64,000 bases of DNA from Halovibrio salipaludis (GCF_002286965.1 NZ_NSKD01000001.1:186001-250000), one strand, 5' to 3'; positions 49,197-58,001 are shown, numbered from the stretch's first letter. Made by a program: numbers and translations. Notes: a model not told the origin generated them from the letters alone.

Positions 49197-49727
49197 ATGT
49201 CAAGCACCGATGCACTTCCATATGAGCTTCCCGAAACGCCCCGCCGAAAGATCGGAGTTCTTGCCGAAATCGTTGACATTCCCAGAACCCGCTTTCTGGA
49301 TGTCAGTGACAAGGACGCACTAAAAGCCCTGAGCGGACTGATCCTCTACCGTCACCTCGACCGACAGAAAGAGCGGGAGGTCAACCGCCACTGGGCAACG
49401 CTACCGCAACCACTCCAGATGTCACTCCGAAAACAGCGTAACTTTGCACTGGTCAATCCCAACTGGGGAATCTGGTCCCTCTCGACCGAGGAGCTGGAGA
49501 ATCAACATGACTGGGTCCAGAGCATCAACAATATCGCGCAGCTTCTTGGGCTTGGTGGCCTGTCTATAGCCCAATTCAAGAAGGTTCTGCGTTTTCTCGA
49601 AAAGGGACGCCTCGCCGGTGTTGCCGCTCTCCTGCTCGCCGGAACCTTCCTGACTGTCAAGAATCTTGAAGGACGGAAAATCGACGCTGAAATGGTACGC
49701 CGGCTCAAGGAGGAGGGGGAGCTGTGA
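49197..49727 (+). CDS. Hypothetical protein with one C-terminal membrane segment
   Basis: 176 aa, not recognised. Soluble helical N-terminal part (RKIGVLAEIVDIPRTRFLDVSDKDALKALSGLILYRHLDRQKEREVN) and a single hydrophobic segment near 138–158 (LAGVAALLLAGTFLTVKNL). The ATG at 49197 has GAGGGA upstream; an in-frame ATG at 49164 is less likely. Its stop overlaps the next GTG start, so the two act together. Base composition is less GC-rich than the neighbours, which fits a transferred module. Confidence 0.65.
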   Translation: MSSTDALPYELPETPRRKIGVLAEIVDIPRTRFLDVSDKDALKALSGLILYRHLDRQKEREVNRHWATLPQPLQMSLRKQRNFALVNPNWGIWSLSTEELENQHDWVQSINNIAQLLGLGGLSIAQFKKVLRFLEKGRLAGVAALLLAGTFLTVKNLEGRKIDAEMVRRLKEEGEL

Positions 49728-50260
49728 CGGTTGACGAGATCCCTTCACATCTTCGGGTAGAGGCCAGCACCCGCACCATCAGGCTCTTTACCAGCCGGTG
49801 GTTCGTACTGCTCCGCCATGGCCTTCCCTTGATCGTGCTCATTATTGTTTACTGGCTTCTAGGTTCACCACCACTGGTGGTTCTTGAGTCTCTGATCCTG
49901 ATTGTGCTGGTCATTGGGCTATGCACCAGTGCGGTTCGCTATATTACGCTGGCGATCCTGTCATGGCTGGACACCGGACAACCAAAGGAAACGTTGCTGG
50001 AACTGGAAAACGGCACGCTCCGACTGACATTGGATGACATCAACGAAACCGTGCCACTGGCCGACTGTGAGCGCATCGACGTCTCCCGGAAACGCTGGTG
50101 GGTAGCCCCCCACCTTGCGTTCACGATCAGGCGGCAGGACGGGTATAGTCGACGGGTTGAAACCAACATCGATCTGCCCGAGCTGCGTAAGGCGCTGGCC
50201 ACCATCAGTGACACAGTACTCCCCTCTGTACGGCAGCAGGCACGGGAGCAAATGCCCTGA
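49724..50260 (+). CDS. Hypothetical protein with two membrane segments
   Basis: 178 aa from a GTG start that overlaps the previous stop (GTGA), with GGAGGGGGAG upstream. Two adjacent hydrophobic helices (about 31–48 and 52–82) are followed by a soluble beta-rich domain (LLELENGTLRLTLDDINETVPLADCERIDVSRKRWWV) that looks PH-like. I do not recognise a family. Probably an inner-membrane partner of the preceding protein. Confidence 0.65.
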   Translation: MTVDEIPSHLRVEASTRTIRLFTSRWFVLLRHGLPLIVLIIVYWLLGSPPLVVLESLILIVLVIGLCTSAVRYITLAILSWLDTGQPKETLLELENGTLRLTLDDINETVPLADCERIDVSRKRWWVAPHLAFTIRRQDGYSRRVETNIDLPELRKALATISDTVLPSVRQQAREQMP

Positions 50261-50385
50261 ATCCGGGAGACAATCGCCTCAGCTACCATCCAGAAGACAG
50301 CACACCCCTTTCAGCCTGGATTCAGGCTCGCTTCCAGGATAGGCTCAGAATCAGCCAGCTTATCAACGCCAGGGAGGATGATCCC

Positions 50386-50796
50386 ATGCACGGCAAATGT
50401 CTCTGCGGGTCGATCCAGGTGACCGCCCCCGACCAGGATGAAATCAGTGTCTGCCACTGCACCATGTGCCGGCGATGGGGCGGGGCCCCGATGTTCGCTG
50501 TGCACTGCGGCCCCGAAGTACAGTTCAGCGGCAGCGCCACACCTTCCACCTATCGTTCCTCAGAATGGGCGGAACGGGGCTTCTGCCCCAGCTGCGGCAC
50601 CCACCTGTACTTCCACTACCTGCCGCAGGATGATTACGTGTTGGCGGCCGGTCTCTTCCAGGACCCTGAGGATTTCCGGATAACCGGCCAGATCTTCATT
50701 GATGATAAGCCGTCCTACTACGCTCTTGCCAATGAAACGGAGACGCTGACGGGGGAACAGGTGATTGCTCAGTTTGGAGGAGCGTCTTCTTCATAG
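50386..50796 (+). CDS. GFA/CENP-V family zinc protein
   Basis: 136 aa. Cysteine ligands of the GFA fold: GKCLCGSIQV, VCHCTMCRRWGGAP, FCPSCGTHLYF. The founding member was proposed to speed glutathione–formaldehyde adduct formation; most members have no known substrate. GGGAGG ribosome site. Confidence 0.88.
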   Translation: MHGKCLCGSIQVTAPDQDEISVCHCTMCRRWGGAPMFAVHCGPEVQFSGSATPSTYRSSEWAERGFCPSCGTHLYFHYLPQDDYVLAAGLFQDPEDFRITGQIFIDDKPSYYALANETETLTGEQVIAQFGGASSS

Positions 50797-50818
50797 GCTG
50801 GGAAAGGGATCGATTCCG

Positions 50819-51223
50819 ATGAAACCGAAGATCAGCCTGATCACCCTGGGCGTTGACGACCTCGACAGGGCGATCCGCTTCTATAACGAAGGCCTCGGCC
50901 TGCCCCGGTACGAATTCGAGAGCGAGGGCGTTGCCTTCTTCAGCCTGGAAGGCACCTGGCTGGCGCTGTACCCGAGGGAGGAACTGGCCCGTGATATCGG
51001 GCTCACCAGTACAGGGGAACCGGGCTTTGCGAGCGTCACCCTGGCGCATAATGCCCCCAGCCGGGAGGACGTCGATGTCGTTCTGGCCCAGGCCGTCGCA
51101 GCCGGCGCCACCCTCATCAAGCCCGCAGAGGAGGTCTTCTGGGGCGGGTACTCGGGGTATTTCCAGGACCCGGAGGGCCACTACTGGGAAGTTGCATTCA
51201 ATCCTTTCGTGGACCTGACATAG
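50819..51223 (+). CDS. VOC/glyoxalase-like protein
   Basis: 134 aa with two beta-alpha-beta-beta-beta modules: ISLITLGVDDLDRAIRFYNEGLGLP and the second with GYSGYFQDPEGHYWEVAFNP carrying a metal-ligand Glu. No specific reaction can be assigned. The ATG at 50819 follows a GGAAAGGG segment; an upstream in-frame start overlaps the GFA gene and is less likely. Confidence 0.88.
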   Translation: MKPKISLITLGVDDLDRAIRFYNEGLGLPRYEFESEGVAFFSLEGTWLALYPREELARDIGLTSTGEPGFASVTLAHNAPSREDVDVVLAQAVAAGATLIKPAEEVFWGGYSGYFQDPEGHYWEVAFNPFVDLT

Positions 51224-51241
51224 CCGGATGAGGAGAACAGG

Positions 51242-51874
51242 ATGTCAGTCCAATTACTCGATACGGTGCGTTCCAGCCCTGAAGAAACAGAGCAGGGACA
51301 CCGGGCGGTACTGGAAGCGCTTACACAAACCCTGGGATCTGATGCTGATCCGTCCCTGCTTTACCGGTTAGCGGATGGATTCACGGCGCAACACTTCAAC
51401 AAGTCGGAGGCCGTTCTCCTGGCCGGCGAGCAGTGGCACCAAGTGATCCTCATCGAGCAGGGTATGCTCAGGCTTTGCTACTGCGACCAGGATGGACGGG
51501 AGTTCAACAAGGGGTTCTTTCATGAGGGCCAGCTGATCTGGCCCATCGCGCCGAGTGCCCGACAGGCCGCCAGCCTTTTCAGTATTCTGTGCCTGGAACA
51601 CTGCTCAATCCAGGTGGCGGATTTTGCGTGGTTCAAGCGGCACCTTGAAGCTGCCGGTTCCTGGTCCGGGTTCGCATTGCCCTTCACGGAGTGGCTGGCG
51701 GAGGAAAAATTCCTGCGGGAGTACGAATTTCTCCTCTATTCCGCCCTTGAGCGCTATCAGCGTTTCCGGGATCAATATCCGGAATTGGCGGAACGAATCC
51801 CTGATTACCACCTGGCTTCCTACCTTGGAATGAGTAACGTCACGCTTTCGCGACTCAAGCGGTGCTGTGTTTAA
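51242..51874 (+). CDS. Crp/Fnr-like transcription regulator
   Basis: 210 aa. N-terminal cyclic-nucleotide-binding-type domain (FTAQHFNKSEAVLLAGEQWHQVILIEQGMLRLCYCDQDGREFNKGFFHEG) and a short C-terminal helix-turn-helix (YHLASYLGMSNVTLSRLKR). No Fnr-type cysteine cluster and no cAMP-contact pattern. Starts 18 bases after the VOC stop with AGGAG upstream. Probably controls the surrounding GFA–VOC–SDR–ABM genes (inference). Confidence 0.85.
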   Translation: MSVQLLDTVRSSPEETEQGHRAVLEALTQTLGSDADPSLLYRLADGFTAQHFNKSEAVLLAGEQWHQVILIEQGMLRLCYCDQDGREFNKGFFHEGQLIWPIAPSARQAASLFSILCLEHCSIQVADFAWFKRHLEAAGSWSGFALPFTEWLAEEKFLREYEFLLYSALERYQRFRDQYPELAERIPDYHLASYLGMSNVTLSRLKRCCV

Positions 51875-51945
51875 CCTGTGTTAATGCACCCGTCCCGCAC
51901 GTGGTGGAGGATGCGGTTGTTCCAAGTGATATGGGAGCAATCGTA

Positions 51946-52689
51946 ATGAATGAACTCAGTGAACAGACCGTGCTTGTCACCGGCGGAACCAAGGGCATCG
52001 GCCTCGCCATCAGCCAGGCTTTCTCCAGACAGGGTGCCCGGGTCATAACGGTCGGGCGCCATCATTCCGATGAACCGGCCTCCGCCCACCATATCCAGGC
52101 TGACCTGAGCACGCCTGAAGGCTGCCGACAAGTGGCAGATTACGTGCGGGAGACGGAGACCAGACTGGATGTCCTGGTGAATAACGCGGGCATGGCCCGG
52201 TTCTCAACGCTGGGAGCCACCGACGATGGGCCGCTGGAAGCCCATATGGCCCTCAATCTTCTAGCCCCCTATCGGCTGGTACGTGACCTCCTGCCCCAAC
52301 TGCGGGAAAGCAGTGGTTGTGTCATCAATATCTCATCCTACTTTGCCCGTCGCATGTTGCCCGACCGTCCTTCCTCCGCCTACTCGATGACCAAGGGAGG
52401 CCTTGATGCACTTACAGGCGCCCTCGCCTTCGAACTGGGACCGGAAGGGATCAGGGTCAATGGTATAGCTCCGGGGACTGTGGATACGCCTCAGTTCCAC
52501 CAGAACCTGGAGGGGTTACCGGAACAGGCACGCATCAGCTTCCAACAGGCCATACCCCAGCTGTACCCGCTGGGACGCCTCGGCCAACCGGAGGACATTG
52601 CAGCAGTCGCATGCTTCCTTGCTTCGCACCAGGCAAGCTGGATGACTGGCGCCGTGATTCCGGTGGACGGTGGACTCACAACTCATTGA
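51946..52689 (+). CDS. Short-chain dehydrogenase/reductase
   Basis: 247-aa classical SDR: TGGTKGIG (about 12–19), NNAG, catalytic Ser (NISSYF), Tyr and Lys in SAYSMTKGG, and the PGTVDTP and VIPVDGG family ends. The substrate is unknown. The ATG at 51946 has GGGAG 8 bases upstream. Followed after 7 bases by the ABM monooxygenase. Confidence 0.93.
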   Translation: MNELSEQTVLVTGGTKGIGLAISQAFSRQGARVITVGRHHSDEPASAHHIQADLSTPEGCRQVADYVRETETRLDVLVNNAGMARFSTLGATDDGPLEAHMALNLLAPYRLVRDLLPQLRESSGCVINISSYFARRMLPDRPSSAYSMTKGGLDALTGALAFELGPEGIRVNGIAPGTVDTPQFHQNLEGLPEQARISFQQAIPQLYPLGRLGQPEDIAAVACFLASHQASWMTGAVIPVDGGLTTH

Positions 52690-52696
52690 GGGGACA

Positions 52697-52981
52697 ATGC
52701 AGGCAAAAGCGGTAATCAAGCATGTGGAGCTGAAAGCGGTAGCGGACCTGAAAGGCACACGGCAAGCCCTCAAGAACCTGGCAAGGCACACGCGGACGGA
52801 ACCCGGCTGTATAGTGTTCGAGATTCATGAACACGACGATAACCCTGGCTTTTTCAGCCTGTGGGAACACTTCTTTGACCAAAGCGCCTTTGAACAGCAC
52901 TTGGCTCAACCCCATACCCGGGCTTTCTTCGAAGAGGGGTGGGCACAGCTGGTACGAAGACAGAATCTGCGGTTATTGTAG
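52697..52981 (+). CDS. Antibiotic-biosynthesis-monooxygenase (ABM) domain protein
   Basis: 94-aa ferredoxin-like protein: LARHTRTEPGCIVFEIHEHDDNPGFFSLWEHFFDQSAFEQHLAQPHTRAF, characteristic of ABM/YgiN-like proteins. YgiN is a quinol monooxygenase; other members have diverse roles. GAGGGG ribosome site. End of the accessory operon; a terminator follows at 53141. Confidence 0.9.
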   Translation: MQAKAVIKHVELKAVADLKGTRQALKNLARHTRTEPGCIVFEIHEHDDNPGFFSLWEHFFDQSAFEQHLAQPHTRAFFEEGWAQLVRRQNLRLL

Positions 52982-53140
52982 CCACATGCTCAGCTACGCG
53001 CACACCATGGCACGCTCATCACCTGCTGCTGGCAGACCGGCTATGGATGAGGCGATTCACGGAGGAAGGATACAGGGTCCAGTCCCTCGATCACGAACTG
53101 CACGCCCCCTCCACGAGCCCGGCCCAGAGGCGCCCAATAA

Positions 53141-53167
53141 AAAAGCCGGGCATTAAGCCCGGCTTTT
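53141..53167. terminator. Bidirectional rho-independent terminator
   Basis: Perfect 11-bp stem AAAAGCCGGGC/GCCCGGCTTTT with a 5-base loop, T-runs on both strands. It lies between the ABM gene and the convergent lipoprotein gene and can stop both. Confidence 0.92.
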
Positions 53168-53191
53168 CCAACCCATGAGATCGAGGCACGG

Positions 53192-53464
53192 TTACTGGTC
53201 CGTGCTCTCCTCAACGTCATCACCGGCTTCCTCGGCCGTCTCGCCCATTTCATCGGCGGTCTCTTCGGCCGTTTCCTCCGCCTGCTCCATGGAGTCCTCC
53301 TGGGTACCAGTCAGGTCCTCGGTGGTTTCCTCGGCGCTGTCAGCGGTATCCTCGGCCATTTCCTCCATGTTCTCGCCCGCTTCCTCCATGGAGGAATCAT
53401 CACCGCAACCGGCAAGGCCCAGCGCTGCAACAAGTGCGAAACCAATCATCCATTCACGTTTCAT
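53192..53464 (-). CDS. Highly acidic small lipoprotein
   Basis: 90 aa. Lipoprotein signal MKREWMIGFALVAALGLAGC with Cys20. The mature chain of 70 residues after the cysteine has about 31 Asp/Glu and no Lys or Arg, in loose repeats of EE-T-A-EE and D-A-EE. It should form an acidic, helical or disordered brush. It lies 143 bases downstream of the tubulin-like gene on the same strand, with its own GGAAGG ribosome site. Function unknown. Confidence 0.85.
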   Translation of the reverse strand: MKREWMIGFALVAALGLAGCGDDSSMEEAGENMEEMAEDTADSAEETTEDLTGTQEDSMEQAEETAEETADEMGETAEEAGDDVEESTDQ

Positions 53465-53607
53465 AGCGACACCTTCCTTCTCATCTGGAATGTGCCGCGA
53501 ACTTTCACATCATTTGACGCCCCAGGCAATAACAGGGCAATTACCATTAATTCAGGCTGATCAGAGCTTTACCCTCACCGGTCAAGATTTTCCGGACCAC
53601 CGCCGGA

Positions 53608-55836
53608 CTACAGATCGTCGTTCAGCGAGATCATCTGGGTCTTGCTGATGCGGTGCCTGTAGATCTCACGCAGGTACTTGATCGCCTTCTTGATGTTGTC
53701 CCGGTTCAGCCGGATGTCGTTGATCGAAACGAAGTTGCTCCGATCATGGCACATCTCCCGGTACTTCTTTTCATACATCGGCTTGATGGCGTACCAGTTG
53801 GTATCGAGGATCTTGGCCGGGTTCTCGAACTCGTTGAGCATCTGATCCACCAGCTCTTCATCAAACTCCTCGTTCTTGATGAACTGGAGCATGCTGCGAT
53901 CCAGGGTGTCATCGAAGCGTGCGCTCTCGTTGGCGAAACAGCGCTTGATGTAGGCCGTGATCAGGGTCAGGAAGTCATCGCTCAGGCACGGGCTCTTGAC
54001 CACCAGCGTGGTCAGCGAGAGGTTCGCCGAAGCCCCGATCACCAGCGCGTAGCGCTTGAGGGTGGTGTTCGGGAAGAGCGCGTTGAGATGTGTCTTGAGC
54101 CGGTTCAGGTCCACATAGGAGAGCTTGTAGTCCTTGGGCAGTGACACGATCGAGACAATGGACGAGCAGTTCTGGAAGAAATGCAGGTCGCTCAGGGTCT
54201 CGGCGTTGTAGCCGGAATCCCGGAAGCGCTTGAGCCGCTCGCGGTAGCGCTCGGACTCGATCGGCAGCAGGCTCACGCCCTCGATGGCCTGGGTCACCTT
54301 GTTGAAGTGCGGCAGGTCGATGGAGCGGTAGAAGAGGTCGTCGATGTCCAGCCGCGACTCCTCATCAAAGCGCTTACGGTCGCTGACATCATGGGGCGTG
54401 GTCGGTACCACGGACTCCGCATAGGCCACGGCCACCGGCCCGGCCAGGCTCATGAACAGGTCGTTGGCGTCCAGGCGGATGGTCTCTCCGATGTCCACGC
54501 CGGCACGACGGAAGTAATCCTCGTCGTAATCGGTGGTCACGGCCTGGGCCGTGAGGATGTTGAAGATCTGCTGGGAGATGTACTGGTTGGCGTACTTCTC
54601 CATGGCGTTCACATCCACGTACTGGATATTGCCGTCATCCGTCTGCTCCGCGTAGCGCATGATGTCGTTGGAGATCAGCATCATGGCATTCCAGGGCCGG
54701 ATGCGGTTCATCATGTTCTCGTCGCTCGTCTCCTCCGTGTCGAAGTTGTAGGAGAAGTCCCACTCCTCGGAGAGGTATTTGCACAGCAGACGCCCAGCGT
54801 TGATGTGCAGCGCCTCGGACATCTCCACCTGGTTGTCCTGGATGTTGGGCAGGATGCAGATCCCGCTGGTGAAGATGGGCTCGAAGATGAAGGCGTGATC
54901 CTGGTTCTGGAGGCCAGTATCCTCCAGCTTGGGATCGAAGGTCTTGCGCATGTAGGCGTACTGCTGGGCCAGCCCGAACTCCGAGGCCATGCCGGAACCG
55001 GTGCCACCACCGGCGGAAAAGATGTAGAAATAGAGCCGCGACTGGTTCGCCTTGATACCGCAGGAGTCGATCAGGTAGGAGTGGATGAACTTCCAGTCCT
55101 CGTTGCTGAACTGCTGGGTATCCTTGTTGAGGATGATCTTGGCCAGGTACTGGCCGAGGATGGGCGCATTACCCGCACCGCCGGCGTGCACCTCGGAAAG
55201 ATCCATGATCTTGAGCTTGTTGTAGTCATCCAGGAGGTAGTTGTCGTCCTCCTTGTTGTGGGTCAGCTGGATACGGCCCTCAATGTCCTTGTCCAGATCC
55301 CCGAGCATGACCATGGGCTCGATCAGGAATACCGGTTTCACCGAGTTCGGGGTGGGCAGGTTGAGGCTGTTGCGGATCCAGCGCATCGGGCCCACTTCCT
55401 TCTCGCGGCTGCGCCGTTCCTCGCTGTTCAGCTCCTGCAGGTAATAGGTGCGAGCACTGTGCACCAGTGCAGCAACATCCAGCGCGATGTTGGAACCGCA
55501 GCGCCCCAGCCCGATCAGGCATACGGACGGGAAGACCTGATCATTGCGCCCGGTCTTGTCCGGCGCCGCACCGGTAATGGTGTTGGGGAACACATTGGCC
55601 CGGAGCTCATCCAGGTTCGACAGGATCTGGTCAAGATCCTTCTCGGTAAAGTACATATAGGGCTCCGGTGACGTGCTGCTCTGGCCACCAGTGCCTGAAC
55701 GGCGGCGCGTCCCACCCGACTTGCCCTTGCCGCTTGATTTTCCCTGGCTGGCACGGCCGGTCTTCTGGTCGCCAGTGGGCTCCCCGGCCGACTGCTCCGC
55801 GTGATCTTCCCCGGTCGTCGTGTTCGACTCGCTCAT
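53608..55836 (-). CDS. Tubulin/FtsZ-superfamily GTPase-like protein
   Basis: 742 aa. A disordered basic Gly/Ser/Lys-rich N-terminus (1–58) precedes a Rossmann-type start VCLIGLGRCGSNIALDVAAL (T1-like loop at 108–116). The tubulin signature GGGTGSG at 276–282 (FSAGGGTGSGMASEFG) follows; residues 218–224 (AGGAGN) look like a third glycine-rich loop. The remaining ~450 residues have no domain I recognise and far exceed FtsZ's C-terminus. It resembles the tubulin-like proteins implicated in membrane remodelling in bacteria (established for some family members, inferred here). It is not cell-division FtsZ: no mra/fts neighbours. It probably polymerises with GTP; the function is unknown. Confidence 0.85.
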   Translation of the reverse strand: MSESNTTTGEDHAEQSAGEPTGDQKTGRASQGKSSGKGKSGGTRRRSGTGGQSSTSPEPYMYFTEKDLDQILSNLDELRANVFPNTITGAAPDKTGRNDQVFPSVCLIGLGRCGSNIALDVAALVHSARTYYLQELNSEERRSREKEVGPMRWIRNSLNLPTPNSVKPVFLIEPMVMLGDLDKDIEGRIQLTHNKEDDNYLLDDYNKLKIMDLSEVHAGGAGNAPILGQYLAKIILNKDTQQFSNEDWKFIHSYLIDSCGIKANQSRLYFYIFSAGGGTGSGMASEFGLAQQYAYMRKTFDPKLEDTGLQNQDHAFIFEPIFTSGICILPNIQDNQVEMSEALHINAGRLLCKYLSEEWDFSYNFDTEETSDENMMNRIRPWNAMMLISNDIMRYAEQTDDGNIQYVDVNAMEKYANQYISQQIFNILTAQAVTTDYDEDYFRRAGVDIGETIRLDANDLFMSLAGPVAVAYAESVVPTTPHDVSDRKRFDEESRLDIDDLFYRSIDLPHFNKVTQAIEGVSLLPIESERYRERLKRFRDSGYNAETLSDLHFFQNCSSIVSIVSLPKDYKLSYVDLNRLKTHLNALFPNTTLKRYALVIGASANLSLTTLVVKSPCLSDDFLTLITAYIKRCFANESARFDDTLDRSMLQFIKNEEFDEELVDQMLNEFENPAKILDTNWYAIKPMYEKKYREMCHDRSNFVSINDIRLNRDNIKKAIKYLREIYRHRISKTQMISLNDDL

Positions 55837-55901
55837 GACCTGATACCTGTCTCTGTGCCGCGCTGAATGGATGGCAGGTTACTGGATTTTCACCCTCCAT
55901 C

Positions 55902-55929
55902 AAGATAGCTTGCCCAGCGCGATTCGCAA
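55902..55929 (-). promoter_or_regulatory. Candidate promoter of the tubulin-like gene
   Basis: On the minus strand, -35 TTGCGA (complement of 55924–55929) and -10 TATCTT (complement of 55902–55907), 16-bp spacer, giving a leader of about 60 bases. Confidence 0.4.
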
Positions 55930-56070
55930 TCCATCGGTTGCAATTCGACACATACCCGAACGAAGCGCCGGAGGCGACGGGTGCTGGTCTGGCGTAAGCT
56001 CAGTCCTTATACTTTCTGGTTTGGGCACCTGACACGAACGCCCTGCAACCATACTGGAGCCCAAGCAGTC

Positions 56071-57741
56071 ATGAGCGGCCAGAGAAAAACCGCACAAGCC
56101 AGTCTGGAGGCAATGTACCGGATCTTCACCATTCCGGAGGCCCCGGACTCGACGCTCAGCCGTCTGGACCAGGATATCTCCCGGAACCTGACCGGCTTCC
56201 TCCAGGACCACATCGTGGCCCTGGAGCGCGAAATGGGCGAAATGGAGAAGGACTTCCAGGACCCCCGCGTTCCGGAGAAACCCATTTTCGTGTCTGAACA
56301 GGCCCAGTTCCTTCTGGACAAGCTGGTCTCCCAGTCCGTCCACACGGCATCCCCCAGTTTTGTGGGGCACATGACCTCGGCCCTGCCGTATTTCATGTTG
56401 CCGCTGTCCAAGATCATGATCGCGCTCAACCAGAACCTGGTGAAGACCGAAACCTCCAAGGCCTTCACACCGCTGGAGCGCCAGGTCCTGGGCATGCTCC
56501 ACCATCTGGTCTATGGCTGCGAGGACGCCTGGTACCGGCAATGGATGCATGACCCGCATCACGCCCTTGGCGCCATGTGCTCCGGCGGCACCATCGCCAA
56601 CCTCACGGCGCTGTGGGTCGCACGCAACCAGGCCTTCCCCCCGGAGGGCGGGTTCCGGGGCGTTCACCGAGAGGGCCTGTTCCGCGCGCTGCGCTTCTAC
56701 GGCCATGAAGGGGCTGCGGTGCTCGTTTCCTCGAGGGGGCACTACTCGCTCACCAAGGCAGCCGATGTGCTCGGGATCGGCCGGGACAATCTCATCCCCG
56801 TAGCCACGGATGCCGATAACCGCATCGACCCGGACGCCCTGCGCGACCGCTGCCTGGAGCTCCAGCGCCAGAAGATCAAGGTTCTGTCGATCGTGGGCAT
56901 TGCCGGCACCACGGAAACCGGGCACGTGGATCCACTGGAAACCCTGGCGGATATCGCCCAGGAATTCCGGGCCCACTTCCATGTGGATGCGGCCTGGGGC
57001 GGGCCCACACTTTTCTCCCGCCAGCACCGGCACCGGCTCAAGGGCATCGAGAAGGCGGACTCCGTCACCATTGACGCCCACAAGCAGCTCTACACGCCGC
57101 AGGGCGCGGGCATGGTGCTGTTCCGCAATCCGGCCTCGGTGAGCGTGATCGAACACCACGCCCAGTACATCATCCGCAAGGGGTCCAAGGACCTGGGCAG
57201 CACCACTCTGGAAGGCTCACGCCCTGGCATGGCCATGCTGATCCATTCCGGGCTGCGCATCATCGGACGGGAAGGCTACGAGATCCTGATCGACCAGGGC
57301 ATTGAGAAGGCCCAGTCCTTTGCGGCCATGATCCGCGAGCACGAGGATTTCGAGCTGATCACCGAGCCCGAGCTCAACATCCTCACCTACCGCTACTCTC
57401 CAGCCCGCACCCAGGCGGCCCTGGAGCAGGCGGACGAGGCGGCGGCTGAACGCATCAATGCCAGCCTCAACCGCATCACCCGGTTCATCCAGAAAACCCA
57501 GCGGGAGCGCGGCAAGTCCTTTGTCTCACGGACCCAGCTGGAGCCGGCCCAGCACAACCACTACCCCTGCGTGGTATTCCGGGTCGTTCTGGCCAACCCG
57601 CTGACCACCCATGACATCCTCAGTGACATGCTGGAGGAGCAGTCGGGCATCGCGCGCGAAGAGCGTATTGCCGGGGAGCGCCGGGCGCTGGAGTCCGCCG
57701 TTGCCTCGGTTCTGGAAGGCACGGAACAGGCGGCTCAGTAG
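56071..57741 (+). CDS. panP: PLP-dependent aspartate 1-decarboxylase, PanP type
   Basis: 556-aa group II decarboxylase. The start YRIFTIPEAPDSTLSRLDQDISRNL and SPSFVGHMTSALPYFMLPLSK are typical of the PanP family (pyridoxal-dependent aspartate decarboxylase supplying beta-alanine for pantothenate). The PLP lysine is in TIDAHKQLYTPQGAG, and HVDAAWGG holds the cofactor Asp. ATG at 56071 chosen for family fit; TATACT at 56008–56013 may be its -10. Divergent from the tubulin-like gene. Glutamate decarboxylase activity cannot be excluded. Confidence 0.88.
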   Translation: MSGQRKTAQASLEAMYRIFTIPEAPDSTLSRLDQDISRNLTGFLQDHIVALEREMGEMEKDFQDPRVPEKPIFVSEQAQFLLDKLVSQSVHTASPSFVGHMTSALPYFMLPLSKIMIALNQNLVKTETSKAFTPLERQVLGMLHHLVYGCEDAWYRQWMHDPHHALGAMCSGGTIANLTALWVARNQAFPPEGGFRGVHREGLFRALRFYGHEGAAVLVSSRGHYSLTKAADVLGIGRDNLIPVATDADNRIDPDALRDRCLELQRQKIKVLSIVGIAGTTETGHVDPLETLADIAQEFRAHFHVDAAWGGPTLFSRQHRHRLKGIEKADSVTIDAHKQLYTPQGAGMVLFRNPASVSVIEHHAQYIIRKGSKDLGSTTLEGSRPGMAMLIHSGLRIIGREGYEILIDQGIEKAQSFAAMIREHEDFELITEPELNILTYRYSPARTQAALEQADEAAAERINASLNRITRFIQKTQRERGKSFVSRTQLEPAQHNHYPCVVFRVVLANPLTTHDILSDMLEEQSGIAREERIAGERRALESAVASVLEGTEQAAQ

Positions 57742-58001
57742 AGCGCCTGCTCCTCTTCCAGTACATCCTCGATCACGTCCAGGAAGATCTCATCCGCCTC
57801 GCTGTGGGCCTCTGGAATCCGCACTATGGTCTCGGCACTGATCTCCCTGGCGATCCGTTCCCGGGCGTCGCGCTCCTGGCGATGCTCACGGGCGATCTCC
57901 ATACAGCGCGCAGCCACTGTGGGTTCGCTCAGGACCTTGCGGATGAAGCCCCTGAGTTCATCAATGACCTTCTGCTGGCGGCTTTCAGTGGGCGTTGTCA
58001 T
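57735..58001 (-). CDS. Small hypothetical protein
   Basis: 88 aa, helical and highly charged (TTPTESRQQKVIDELRGFIRKVLSEPTVAARCMEIAREHRQERDARERIAREIS), ending in an acidic stretch. Not recognised. AGGAG precedes the ATG at 58001; a TTG codon just before it is not needed. Its 3' end overlaps panP by 7 bases. Confidence 0.65.
   Translation of the reverse strand: MTTPTESRQQKVIDELRGFIRKVLSEPTVAARCMEIAREHRQERDARERIAREISAETIVRIPEAHSEADEIFLDVIEDVLEEEQALY

Noticed and set aside
51242-51874. Truncated Crp/Fnr regulator
   Set aside because: The short helix-turn-helix end (LASYLGMSNVTLSRLKR) is a usual ending for this subgroup, so the gene is probably complete.
53192-53464. Repetitive acidic coding DNA as a tandem repeat or CRISPR-like array
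   Set aside because: The repetition is loose codon-level (Glu/Asp/Ala/Thr) in an intact lipoprotein gene, with no regular repeat–spacer pattern.
54181-55671. 496-codon open frame on the plus strand
   Set aside because: Complement of the tubulin-like gene; no recognisable domain, no ribosome site.
53608-55836. Cell-division ftsZ
   Set aside because: Length, long C-terminal region and lack of division-cluster neighbours rule out ordinary FtsZ.
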